Positions 9,224 to 17,364 of a DNA stretch of 64,000 nucleotides are shown in pieces. Source of the DNA: Oenococcus kitaharae DSM 17330 (GTDB lineage: Bacteria > Bacillota > Bacilli > Lactobacillales > Lactobacillaceae); NCBI RefSeq assembly GCF_000241055.1, contig NZ_CM001398.1:1769826-1833825 (forward strand), written 5' to 3'. The notes beneath the pieces are model-generated. The model was not told where the DNA came from. It searched no databases and saw nothing but the letters and a program-made list of their open reading frames with translations. The first letter of the stretch is position 1, and every line of letters begins with the position of its first letter. The translations under genes and the position numbers were made by a program.

Positions 9224-9296
9224 TATTGCCTCTTTTTAATCAAAATAAAAAACCTCGGTCGCCCTTGGTCTCTTTAATAACAATTTTAACTGATTT

Positions 9297-9518
9297 TTAT
9301 CGATTCATCAACAAGCGAACGCCAAGTCCGACTAAATAATCAACAATTCCAAGAAAGCCGGCAAAAAAAATCGCACTGAAGATCACATAGCTCGTGTCCC
9401 GACTGGTCTCACTGCCATTCAGCCAAGTCACTTTTTTCATTTCTGCAATTGTACCTTTAATATAGCGAATCATAGTTAAGTTCATTTTAACAGATTTTTT
9501 CCATCTGCTTATGTCCAT
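9297..9518 (-). CDS. secE: Preprotein translocase subunit SecE
   Basis: A short single-span SecE with the amphipathic segment IAEMKKVTW followed by a transmembrane helix (about 45-68). It clamps SecY in the general translocon. The annotated ATG at 9518 overlaps the sigma-gene stop (TAATG). Starts at Met12 or Met16 would give the usual Gram-positive length of about 60 residues and are possible. The rpmG gene that often precedes secE is absent. Confidence 0.93.
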   Translation of the reverse strand: MDISRWKKSVKMNLTMIRYIKGTIAEMKKVTWLNGSETSRDTSYVIFSAIFFAGFLGIVDYLVGLGVRLLMNR

Positions 9519-10081
9519 TATTCGCCTAAACCATAAAAATGTGCGTAAATATCTCTGGTCACACGCTTTTTCCGATAATCCAGCGAGTGCGCTTTGACCT
9601 GCTTTTGAACAATTTGCGCCTGTTTTAAATCACCAAACAGTTCTTTAATGGCAAGCGATTCTTTGTCGCCAGCCCGAAAATCAGTTTGGCTGATCGCATC
9701 CTCAAAATCCATTTTTGTCTGCGCCTGATTCCACCCGTGATCTACCGGATCATATCCGTTAAAGGCCAGTTCTTCTAAGGACACATTCTGGCGACGGTTC
9801 TGTTCCTTTTTAGAATAACTTTTACGCAGCAGATCCATAGCTTTATGCTGCAGTGCAGCGTAATAATAGGTGGTAAATTTGCAGTTCCCATTTGTATGGT
9901 AACGACGCACTGCGTGCATGAGAACCGTCAAACACTCACTTTCCCAATCATCCAGCTCCAAAACATTGCTTAAATAATGATAATAAATTTTTCTGACTAA
10001 CCCCTTAGTGACCAAAATAATGTGTTCATAACCCGTCTCATCCCCTTGACTAATTTTATTCAGTGCCTTTTCTATCCGCAT
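9518..10081 (-). CDS. SigH/ComX-type RNA polymerase sigma factor
   Basis: A divergent sigma-70-family protein in the syntenic position of B. subtilis sigH, between rlmB and secE. Region 2-like sequence is visible around LELDDWESECLTVLMHAVRRY and KFTTYYYAALQHKAMDLLRKSY; region 4 near the C-terminus is poorly conserved (VKAHSLDYRKKRVTRDIYAHF). In lactic acid bacteria such proteins (ComX) drive late competence genes. I choose the ATG at 10081 (187 aa) because GAGG lies eight bases before it; a longer TTG start would include the SD itself. A LexA-like palindrome lies 60 bases upstream. Confidence 0.8.
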   Translation of the reverse strand: MRIEKALNKISQGDETGYEHIILVTKGLVRKIYYHYLSNVLELDDWESECLTVLMHAVRRYHTNGNCKFTTYYYAALQHKAMDLLRKSYSKKEQNRRQNVSLEELAFNGYDPVDHGWNQAQTKMDFEDAISQTDFRAGDKESLAIKELFGDLKQAQIVQKQVKAHSLDYRKKRVTRDIYAHFYGLGE

Positions 10082-10140
10082 CAACTTAACCTCTTCCAAA
10101 ATTTAAAGTCAGCTTAGCTTACACGATCGATTAGGATAAG

Positions 10141-10154
10141 CGAATATATGTTCG
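10141..10154. promoter_or_regulatory. LexA (SOS) box-like palindrome upstream of sigma gene
   Basis: CGAATATATGTTCG matches the Gram-positive LexA consensus CGAACRNRYGTTYG at 13 of 14 positions and is a near-perfect dyad. It lies in the promoter region of the SigH/ComX-type gene. LexA binding is inferred. Confidence 0.6.
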
Positions 10155-10285
10155 TATTTTCAGGAATTATCGTGAATAATGTTTTACTAATAATTAAGGG
10201 CACTCGGGGGCGGGGGCTTTTTTCAACAGAAAAACCGCTCAGCTGAGAACAAAGTATTAAAATAATAAAATTTTAATAGATTACA

Positions 10286-11020
10286 TTAAGACCCAATGCG
10301 GCGGCTATTAAAGCCTTGATAGATTAATAATGCGGCAGCAACGCCGGCATTCAGCGACTGCACGTGCCCGACCATTGGAATCGTCAGCATTTGATCAACT
10401 TTCTTTTTAGTCTGCGGCGAAATGCCGCGTCCTTCATTGCCGATGACCAATGCGACTGGTCCTTTAGCATTCCATTGGGTATAGTCCTGACCTTTCATAT
10501 CCGTGCCGAAAATCCAAAAGCCTGCATCTTTTAAACTGTCAATAGCATTATTGATGTTGGTCACGCGGGCAACTGGGACGTGCTCAATTGCTCCGGTTGA
10601 GATTTTAGCAACTGTTTGCGTCAATTGGACGGCACGTCTTTTCGGAATAATGATCCCATCAATGCCTGCTGCATCAGCCGTTCGTAAAATCGAACCTAAA
10701 TTCTGCGGATCTTCGATCTCATCTAAAATAACCAAAAAAGGGTCGTGATCAGTTTTTTTGGCTAGAATTTCTGGCAATGACACGTAACTGTAGGCTTCTA
10801 TTTCAACTGCCACACCTTGGTGGTTGCCATGATCGGTCAATTCGTCCAAACGTCGGTTATCAACTTTAACAATCGGCTGATGACCAATAACAGCCTTCTT
10901 TTCAATCTCCAAAACACGATTTTTTGCCAGAGAATCGCTTAAATAAATACGGCTGACGCTTTTATTGTTATCCAGCGCCTCGATGGCGGCATGAATCCCG
11001 TATACAACTTCTTTAACCAC
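10286..11020 (-). CDS. rlmB: 23S rRNA (guanosine-2'-O-)-methyltransferase, TrmH/SpoU family
   Basis: A 244-residue SPOUT methyltransferase: an N-terminal L30e-like substrate domain (VYGIHAAIEAL onward) and a C-terminal knotted SAM domain with LDEIEDPQNLGSILRTADA, VIGNEGRGIS and SLNAGVAAALLIY. It modifies the 23S rRNA peptidyl-transferase region (G2251 in E. coli RlmB). The GTG start overlaps the mrnC stop by 8 bp. Matches B. subtilis yacO synteny. Confidence 0.95.
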   Translation of the reverse strand: MVKEVVYGIHAAIEALDNNKSVSRIYLSDSLAKNRVLEIEKKAVIGHQPIVKVDNRRLDELTDHGNHQGVAVEIEAYSYVSLPEILAKKTDHDPFLVILDEIEDPQNLGSILRTADAAGIDGIIIPKRRAVQLTQTVAKISTGAIEHVPVARVTNINNAIDSLKDAGFWIFGTDMKGQDYTQWNAKGPVALVIGNEGRGISPQTKKKVDQMLTIPMVGHVQSLNAGVAAALLIYQGFNSRRIGS

Positions 11021-11417
11021 GTGTCTGCCCGCTTTCTACTTTCTCTATCATCCAATTAATGATCTGATCCAGACGCTTTTGATCATTCTTCAAATATAGA
11101 TAACCCAAAACAGCTTCAACACCTGTCGAAATCTGATAGGTAGCAAAATCAGTATTTTTGGCCTTCGTATGCGGATGCGAATTGCGTCCACGTTTATAAA
11201 TCTCGGTCTCTTCTTCAGTTAAAATGTGTTCTTCTTCTAATAAAAAGTAAAGCTTGGCATGTGCTTTGGCAGCAACAAATTCCTTGGATCGTTTTTGAAG
11301 ATCGTTCACTTTTGTTAATCCCGTGGAAAGTAAATAAGTTCTAATTTTCAGTTCATCAACGGCATCGCCGATAAAAGCCAGCGAAAGTCCATTGAAACCC
11401 TTGACATCTGTAATCAT
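11013..11417 (-). CDS. mrnC: Mini-ribonuclease 3
   Basis: An RNase III catalytic domain without dsRBD, used in 23S rRNA 3' and 5' maturation. It has the signature GLSLAFIGDAVDE, KAHAKLYFLLEE and GRNSHPHTKAKN. I start it at the ATG at 11417 (135 aa), which gives the canonical N-terminus. An upstream TTG would lie inside a TATAAT box. The box ends seven bases before this ATG and no SD exists, so the mRNA is probably leaderless. Confidence 0.93.
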   Translation of the reverse strand: MITDVKGFNGLSLAFIGDAVDELKIRTYLLSTGLTKVNDLQKRSKEFVAAKAHAKLYFLLEEEHILTEEETEIYKRGRNSHPHTKAKNTDFATYQISTGVEAVLGYLYLKNDQKRLDQIINWMIEKVESGQTRG

Positions 11418-11430
11418 GGTCTTTATTATA
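11401..11430. promoter_or_regulatory. Overlapping divergent promoters of mrnC and the amino acid importer
   Basis: On the plus strand TTGACA (11401-11406), a 17-base spacer and TATTAT (11424-11429) drive the importer. On the minus strand TATAAT (11430-11425) drives mrnC. The two -10 boxes occupy the same bases, so the promoters cannot be opened at once. The plus -35 lies within the mrnC coding start. Confidence 0.7.
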
Positions 11431-11487
11431 GTGTGCAATTCACTTATTTTAGTGTGAAGATTTAATTATTTAGGAGAAAGTTTTAAA

Positions 11488-12345
11488 ATGAAAAAATTAG
11501 TAAGCAAGTTTTTTAGCGGTTTAGTGTCGGCGATTGCAGTTACTGGTATTTTTGCGACAGCTGGAAGTCAAGTTCAAGCGGCGGGAAATAAACAGGATGT
11601 GCTGTATTCGAAGATCAAAACCCGAGGGAAATTGATTGTTGGTACGTCTGCTGATTTCCCGCCGTATGAATTTTTAGCACAAAAGAATGGCAAGCAGACG
11701 CCAGCAGGTGCCGATATGAGTTTGGCTAAAAGGTTGGCTAAGGGTCTGGGCGTCAAACTAGAAATCAAAAATATGTCTTTTGATTCTCTACTCGTGGCTC
11801 AAAAATCCGGCAGAGTTGATGTCTTAATTGCCGGCATGGGTTCAACGCCGGAAAGAAAAAAACAAGTAGATTTTTCAATTCCATATTACACAGCGAAAGA
11901 GACTCTTGTCATCAACAAATCTGAAGCCAAGAAAATTAAGTCTTATAAAGACCTAGCTGGTAAAAGAGTTGGCGTTCAAACCTCAGCACGTCAGGAAAGT
12001 CTGATCAAAAGCTCATTGGCGAAAAATAAACTCTCAGCTGCTCATTTCGTGCAGATGCAGTCCAACAACGATTTAATTTTGGCTTTGCAGACTAATAAAA
12101 TTGACGCCGTTGCTTTATCAGGCGGTGTCGGCCAGGCTTATGCACACAGCGTATCGGGTTTGAAGTACGTTTACGCAAGCTATCCTAAAGGTGTGCAGAA
12201 CGAAGAAGGCATGCAGGTTGTGATCCCAAAGCATCAGCAAACACTGGTTGCGCATATTAACAAAACTATCAAAAAAGTTAACAAGCAAAAAGTATTTCCA
12301 AAATGGATCGCACAAGCTGGCAAGCAATTAGGTAAGGCAAAGTAA
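11488..12345 (+). CDS. Polar amino acid ABC transporter, substrate-binding protein
   Basis: A 285-residue SBP_bac_3 protein: signal peptide (1-31, cleavage likely after QVQA), then RGKLIVGTSADFPPYEF and lobes typical of Gln/Glu/His/Arg/cystine binders. Unusually for a Gram-positive binding protein, the signal peptide has no cysteine, so no lipobox. It would be secreted or retained by an uncleaved signal. SD GGAG precedes the ATG. It is first in a three-gene operon with permease and ATPase. Ligand not predictable from sequence alone. Confidence 0.92.
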   Translation: MKKLVSKFFSGLVSAIAVTGIFATAGSQVQAAGNKQDVLYSKIKTRGKLIVGTSADFPPYEFLAQKNGKQTPAGADMSLAKRLAKGLGVKLEIKNMSFDSLLVAQKSGRVDVLIAGMGSTPERKKQVDFSIPYYTAKETLVINKSEAKKIKSYKDLAGKRVGVQTSARQESLIKSSLAKNKLSAAHFVQMQSNNDLILALQTNKIDAVALSGGVGQAYAHSVSGLKYVYASYPKGVQNEEGMQVVIPKHQQTLVAHINKTIKKVNKQKVFPKWIAQAGKQLGKAK

Positions 12346-13041
12346 GTGATGAATTTTTTATCCAACACGCTGGCTTGGCGCTTTAGAGACGAGATTTTAT
12401 CCGGTTTAGAAGTGACGCTGGTTATTTCTATCGCGTCAGTTATTATCGGCTCGATTTTAGGTTTGATCATTGCACTCATGCATATGTCGCATCATAAGAC
12501 AATCCGGGCAGTTGCCGGTACTTATGTCGAAATTCTTAGAGGCACGCCGATGATTGTACAGTTGGAATTCGTGTACTTTTCGCTGCCTTTGATCTTGGGT
12601 GCCATTCTATCGGTCACAGGTATCCATATTCAGCCAAATATTGCCACAATTCCGGCCGGCATTATTGCCGTTTCGATTAATTCATCAGCTTATGTTTCAG
12701 AAGCTATTCGCGGTGGATTTAATTCGGTTAATATCGGTCAGACCGAGGCAGCAAGATCATTAGGCCTTTCGCAGAGAACAACAATGCGTTTTGTTGTCAT
12801 TCCGCAGGCTTTGAAAAATATTTGGCCGGCATTGGGAAATGAATTCGTCGCCCTGATCAAAGAGTCGTCAATTGTCCTGATTATCGGTGCACCTGATATC
12901 ATGTACCAAATAAATAACATGCGAGCAACTACTTTTAACGGCGTAACACCTTTAATTATTGCAGCTGCTATTTATTTCATACTCACTTTCAGCCTATCTA
13001 GAATCATGAAACATTTTGAAAGGAAGATGAAACATGACTGA
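12346..13041 (+). CDS. Polar amino acid ABC transporter, permease
   Basis: A 231-residue HisM/GlnP-type permease with about five membrane helices and the EAA loop ([22 protein letters not shown]), which contacts the ATPase. It starts directly after the binding-protein stop, with GTG at 12346 or ATG at 12349; SD spacing slightly favours GTG. It overlaps the ATPase gene by 8 bp. Homodimer expected, since only one permease gene is present. Confidence 0.93.
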   Translation: MMNFLSNTLAWRFRDEILSGLEVTLVISIASVIIGSILGLIIALMHMSHHKTIRAVAGTYVEILRGTPMIVQLEFVYFSLPLILGAILSVTGIHIQPNIATIPAGIIAVSINSSAYVSEAIRGGFNSVNIGQTEAARSLGLSQRTTMRFVVIPQALKNIWPALGNEFVALIKESSIVLIIGAPDIMYQINNMRATTFNGVTPLIIAAAIYFILTFSLSRIMKHFERKMKHD

Positions 13042-13786
13042 AGATACGATTATCGAATTAAAGGGGCTAACCAAGAAATTCGGCAAATCACTTGTTTTGG
13101 ATCATATTAATGCGAAAATCAACCGTTCTGAAGTAGTGACTTTGATCGGCCCTTCCGGAACCGGAAAATCAACTTTAATCCGTGACCTGAACATGCTGGA
13201 TACGCCGACTTCGGGATCTGTGTTGTTTGAAGGTCAGGATCTAACAACTTTAAAGGATAAAGAATTGGACGCTGTCCGCCGTAAAATGGGGATGGTGTTT
13301 CAATCATTCAACCTCTTTCCACACTTAAATGTTGAACGCAATATTACCTTAGCACCAGTTAAATTAGGTTTGATCCCGGCTTCTCAAGCGCGGGCAAAAG
13401 CTCAGGAATTATTGGAAAAAGTCGGTCTGACAGAAAAAATCGATGCCTTCCCCAGTTCCTTATCAGGCGGGCAGGCACAGCGTGTCGCCATTGCAAGAGC
13501 ACTTGCGATGAACCCGGATGTGATGCTCTTTGATGAACCAACCTCAGCGCTGGATCCAGAAATGGTCGGCGAAGTATTGAAAGTCATGCAGGATTTAGCA
13601 GCTGAAGGTATGACAATGGTTGTTGTCACGCATGAAATGGGATTTGCCAAAAAAGTTGCTGATCGCGTCTGGTTTTTAGATCAGGGTAAGATTGCCGAAG
13701 ACGCTAAGCCCGATGAATTTTTCTCTCACCCGCAAAATCCGCGGGCACAGGAATTTCTCAGCAAACTGCTCGAAGTTAATAATTAA
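13034..13786 (+). CDS. Polar amino acid ABC transporter, ATP-binding protein
   Basis: A 250-residue ATPase of the GlnQ/HisP type with Walker [11 protein letters not shown]-loop, signature [15 protein letters not shown], Walker [15 protein letters not shown] and the switch His in VVTHEMGF. It energises the preceding permease. It is the last gene of the operon, followed by a strong terminator. Confidence 0.96.
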   Translation: MTEDTIIELKGLTKKFGKSLVLDHINAKINRSEVVTLIGPSGTGKSTLIRDLNMLDTPTSGSVLFEGQDLTTLKDKELDAVRRKMGMVFQSFNLFPHLNVERNITLAPVKLGLIPASQARAKAQELLEKVGLTEKIDAFPSSLSGGQAQRVAIARALAMNPDVMLFDEPTSALDPEMVGEVLKVMQDLAAEGMTMVVVTHEMGFAKKVADRVWFLDQGKIAEDAKPDEFFSHPQNPRAQEFLSKLLEVNN

Positions 13787-13788
13787 AT

Positions 13789-13822
13789 AAAAACCCGCTC
13801 ATAACCTGTGAGCGGGTTTTTA
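13789..13822 (+). terminator. Bidirectional terminator
   Basis: AAACCCGCTCA and TGAGCGGGTTT form an 11-bp stem with A/T flanks on both sides. It ends the amino acid importer operon (plus) and the LtrA-like gene (minus), whose stop is five bases away. Confidence 0.9.
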
Positions 13823-13826
13823 TGTA

Positions 13827-14975
13827 CTAATTTTCAGCTTTGACCGGTTGGATATAACGATAATGCAAAATGACCAGCAGCATAATCAGGTCTAGGCACA
13901 GAATCATCCAACTTTTATGCAGAAAAGCCACGGCCAGCATAGCAGCAAACTCAAACATGAAAAATAAAGGTTTATTTTCACCTTGTGCTTGTTGATCGTG
14001 CGAAGTGATCTTCTGGATCAGCCACATCACAAAAAGGCTTGCAAACAGCAAAAATGACAGCCAGAGCCTTTGTGTCAGCTGATCTTTCTCCAAGACAAAA
14101 ATGAGAAAAACACCAAAAAGCATTACTGCATAGATATCCAGCAAAAAAAGCCAGCGTACAGCCATAACCTGAATCGAGGAGGCCATCTGTACATGCAATT
14201 CACCAATCACCTGGTAATAGACAGCTGTCACCAAAGCGACGAGAACAATGCTCATAATAAACTCTGTTAGGCCAAGCATTGTCACCGGATGACCAATAGC
14301 TTCATAAAGGCCAACAATCACTTCGCCTAAAGCGATCATCGTCATCAGGCCGTACCGCTCAATCAGCGAATCCTTCAAAACAAAAGGCATATGCGTGTTT
14401 TCATATTCTCGTCTCAAACGCGGATTTGCGAAAAAAACAACCAGATAATTGATCAGCAGCGTGGCTAAAATGATCACAAACTTACCAGCTGTTGGTGCAA
14501 ATAGGCCAATATGCAGCAAAAGCAGAGCAAAGCTGTAGACTGTCGCCCAGGCACGCGATGCCGGCCCATGTGTCGGATCAAAATGGCCGATAATGTACCA
14601 AACCGCAATCAGCAGCAATTCCATCGGCACAAAAGCAATTAAGATATTTGTATAATTGCCAGCAATCGCATCAGGAATAAACAAGGCAGCAATACCTGCC
14701 AAAATCAGCTGAACATTAATAATCAAAACATTCAGGATACTATCATTGCCGTGGTTGTCAAAATAGCCCGAGGTCTCATGCCAGCTCCAAAAGAACCAGA
14801 AAAACAAGACACTAGCATTGAAAAAACGCGGCCATGAAAAATCTGCCACTAATCCGCTGGTCAGCCTTTCCAAAACAACCGAAAAAATTAAATCGTAGAA
14901 TAGTTCCAACCAGCTGATTTTACGGTGCCTGATTTGTTCGGTAATATTCCTTGGTCTTCCAAAAAAGTTCAGCAT
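13827..14975 (-). CDS. Low-temperature-requirement A (LtrA) family membrane protein
   Basis: About 382 residues with some 10-12 hydrophobic segments. The N-terminal WLELFYDLIFSVVLERL and the later LIERYGLMTMIALGEVIVGL are family signatures of LtrA, named in Listeria for growth at low temperature. The biochemical function is unknown. The ATG at 14975 is preferred because AGGCAG lies just upstream; a TTG five codons earlier would use part of the SD. It shares a bidirectional terminator with the amino acid importer. A TATAAT box lies near 15000. Confidence 0.85.
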   Translation of the reverse strand: MLNFFGRPRNITEQIRHRKISWLELFYDLIFSVVLERLTSGLVADFSWPRFFNASVLFFWFFWSWHETSGYFDNHGNDSILNVLIINVQLILAGIAALFIPDAIAGNYTNILIAFVPMELLLIAVWYIIGHFDPTHGPASRAWATVYSFALLLLHIGLFAPTAGKFVIILATLLINYLVVFFANPRLRREYENTHMPFVLKDSLIERYGLMTMIALGEVIVGLYEAIGHPVTMLGLTEFIMSIVLVALVTAVYYQVIGELHVQMASSIQVMAVRWLFLLDIYAVMLFGVFLIFVLEKDQLTQRLWLSFLLFASLFVMWLIQKITSHDQQAQGENKPLFFMFEFAAMLAVAFLHKSWMILCLDLIMLLVILHYRYIQPVKAEN

Positions 14976-15052
14976 CTTGATCTGCCTCAATTATTTAAGA
15001 TTATAAAACATCCGCCAAAGGGCTCAGCCATTTTTGTTCTATATCACAACAT

Positions 15053-16057
15053 TCAGCTGAGGCTGCAGGCTCGTTCACGCAGTTCGGTGATAATCGCACG
15101 GGCCTCATCAGAACTATGTGTGTTGACCAAGCGGTCCCGATACTTTGCGGCCTCAGCCAGCCCACGAACATAAATTTTGAAGAAACGTCGCAAGGCTTCA
15201 AAACGTTTCGGCCCAACCTCAGCAACATATTGGTCATATAAATCTAACTGAAATCCAAAAAGATCCAAGAGCTCCCCTAGGGAATGTCGCTGGGGTGTCT
15301 TTTCAAAACAGTAAGGATTTTCAAAAATACCGCGGCCAATCATAATTCCATCCAACCCAGGATGCTGCTCAGCCAATTCGATGCCTTGCCGCCGTGTCTT
15401 GATATCGCCGTTTATCTGCAGCATTGTCTGCGGTGCAATTTTGTCTCGCATCTTGACGATCTGATCAATCAGCTCAAAATGTGCCGAGACCTTGCTCATT
15501 TCCTTTCGCGTACGTAAATGAACAGTTAGGACTCTAACATCCTGCCGTAAAAGCCAAGGCAGCCAATCATTCATTTCGTCCACACGAGAAAATCCTAATC
15601 GCGTCTTCACAGAAACCGGCAGCCCTGCCATTTTGCTAGCAGCGATCACATCGGCAGCCGTCTGCATATGACGGATTAAATCCGAACCACCGCCGTTTTT
15701 AACGACGGTTGAATCGGGACAACCCATATTCAAATCAATTGCCTTAAAACCTTGATTTTTGACCGCTTCAGCAGCCCTTGCAAATGCTTCAGGCTGGTCG
15801 CCCCATAGTTGGACAACCGGCCGCTGCTGTTCATTAGGTGAAACATGCAGCCGGCCCATCACAGAAAATTTGGCTTTCGGGTGTGTAATACTTAACGCAT
15901 TTGTGAATTCCGTATTAAAAACGTCCGGCGCGGCCGCCTTTGCGACCACTTGACGAAAAACGCTATCCGTGACAGCCTCCATTGGTGCCAGACTAAAAAA
16001 AGGCTCACCAGATTTCTTTGCATTTGTCTGAATGTGATCCCAAAAATCTGCTGTCAT
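15053..16057 (-). CDS. dus: tRNA-dihydrouridine synthase (Dus)
   Basis: About 334 residues. FMN enzyme that reduces uridine in the tRNA D-arm. Signatures include APMEAVTDSVFR, QLWGDQPEAFARAA, the active-site loop LNMGCPDSTVVKNGGGSDLIR with its catalytic Cys, and KTRLGFSR. I choose the ATG at 16057: GAGGG lies eight bases upstream and the start then lies one base after the stop of the preceding NlpC/P60-like gene. The Dus subclass (A/B/C) is not resolved. Confidence 0.93.
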   Translation of the reverse strand: MTADFWDHIQTNAKKSGEPFFSLAPMEAVTDSVFRQVVAKAAAPDVFNTEFTNALSITHPKAKFSVMGRLHVSPNEQQRPVVQLWGDQPEAFARAAEAVKNQGFKAIDLNMGCPDSTVVKNGGGSDLIRHMQTAADVIAASKMAGLPVSVKTRLGFSRVDEMNDWLPWLLRQDVRVLTVHLRTRKEMSKVSAHFELIDQIVKMRDKIAPQTMLQINGDIKTRRQGIELAEQHPGLDGIMIGRGIFENPYCFEKTPQRHSLGELLDLFGFQLDLYDQYVAEVGPKRFEALRRFFKIYVRGLAEAAKYRDRLVNTHSSDEARAIITELRERACSLS

Positions 16058-16058
16058 A

Positions 16059-17306
16059 TTAGTAAATACCCTCAAATGCGACAGGCGATCCTGTGACTGC
16101 TTGTATCTGAACCCGACTATTCGGGCCTTTTAAACCGATCGATTGGCCACCGCCAATGTACATAGCCACGCTGAACTCAGCGCCCTTTCTCCCCCAAAAA
16201 AGCAGGTCTCCAGGCAAAGATTGGGCGTAATTCTTTTCTCGCCTTCCGGCTTGGCGCAGACTAGCAGCCTGGACATACACTTTGTCTCCAATGTCGCTAA
16301 GACCAGAAATCAAGCGCAAATATGCAACAAAACCCGGTATATCCAATCCTTTTTGATCATTTCCGCCCCAGACAAAAGGAATATTCAGCAAAGATACAGC
16401 ATTGGCTAGTGTCCTTTTTACTGAGATAATTTCTCGAGTTTGATATTTTTTTGGAATTGCAGTTGGTGACTTGCGTACGGGCTGATACACATCAGGCCCG
16501 AAAACAGTATCCTCGCGTCTAATCCGCTGCAGATTTTTAAAAATATCGGCCTTATGCTTTAATTCGGCAATTTCGGCATCGGAAACATGAGGGAACAAAC
16601 CGCTGATTTTGCTTTGGACATCAAAAGCGTTTACCTTGTCCAATTGTGCGGCGCCTGAACTCTCCCAATTATCAAAATCAGGTGTCAAATTTACGGCTAG
16701 GAAACTAGGTGATCGTTCAGCCTCGATCCTTCGAACGACCAATTCCTGATTATTTAGTTCGTCAATAAAGGGCTGAACCTGTTTAAAGACGGCTGATGGC
16801 TGACCTGCCAAGCCAGTCTGGAAATCACGAAATTTTAATAGATCGCTTGTTCTGGCAAAATAATAATTCAGTTCTTCAAAACCGCTCACCTCATCATCAA
16901 GCCAGCGCCCGTGTTTGACGAGATCCAAAATCGATTGGTTGCGAAAAATTTGGAAAGTATAACTCAAATTCTCGCCACGCTGGCCATCAGGATTTTCGAA
17001 GGGAATAATGCCAATGTTGACTGCAAAAAGAGCCTCATTGTCCGAATATTGATCGCGACTGTAGGCCCACTGGTCAACCGGAAGCATGTGATTGATAAAA
17101 ATATCCGTCAAACCATCCAAGGCAGATTGGACAGAGGAAAAATTCTTTTCAGCAGCGGCTATCTGAGCAATTAAGTCGTCCGAAATAAAACGGCCTTTAA
17201 ACTGAAAGGTCCTAAAGTCAGTAAAATACTGACTAACCTCGCCAATGGAAGTATTTGGCGAGAAAATCCAATGATTTTTGATTGTCAAAAAATTGCGATA
17301 TTGCAT
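16059..17306 (-). CDS. NlpC/P60-like protein lacking all catalytic residues
   Basis: 415 residues, no signal peptide. The C-terminal ~110 residues follow the NlpC/P60 pattern: FVWGGNDQKGLDIPGFVAYL (311-330) and LPGDLLFWG plus YIGGGQSIG (364-391). In active enzymes the first reads FDCSG, but Cys is replaced by Ile323. The HVGIYIG His is Ser379, and the distal His is Gly391. Residues 1-290 are a divergent region resembling SH3-type or N-terminal stabilising parts of bacterial gamma-D-Glu-diamino acid endopeptidases, which I cannot assign with certainty. It sits one base upstream of dus. Probably a binding or structural pseudoenzyme. Confidence 0.7.
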   Translation of the reverse strand: MQYRNFLTIKNHWIFSPNTSIGEVSQYFTDFRTFQFKGRFISDDLIAQIAAAEKNFSSVQSALDGLTDIFINHMLPVDQWAYSRDQYSDNEALFAVNIGIIPFENPDGQRGENLSYTFQIFRNQSILDLVKHGRWLDDEVSGFEELNYYFARTSDLLKFRDFQTGLAGQPSAVFKQVQPFIDELNNQELVVRRIEAERSPSFLAVNLTPDFDNWESSGAAQLDKVNAFDVQSKISGLFPHVSDAEIAELKHKADIFKNLQRIRREDTVFGPDVYQPVRKSPTAIPKKYQTREIISVKRTLANAVSLLNIPFVWGGNDQKGLDIPGFVAYLRLISGLSDIGDKVYVQAASLRQAGRREKNYAQSLPGDLLFWGRKGAEFSVAMYIGGGQSIGLKGPNSRVQIQAVTGSPVAFEGIY

Positions 17307-17364
17307 ATCTCTAATTTACCGTAAAAAAAAAGGCCGGAGCCTAAAATTTTTTTGAAACAGGAAC

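Noticed and set aside
9224..9296. Possible missed rpmG gene or tRNA between secE and nusG
   Set aside because: The 73-base gap is too short for either and shows no zinc-ribbon codons or cloverleaf.
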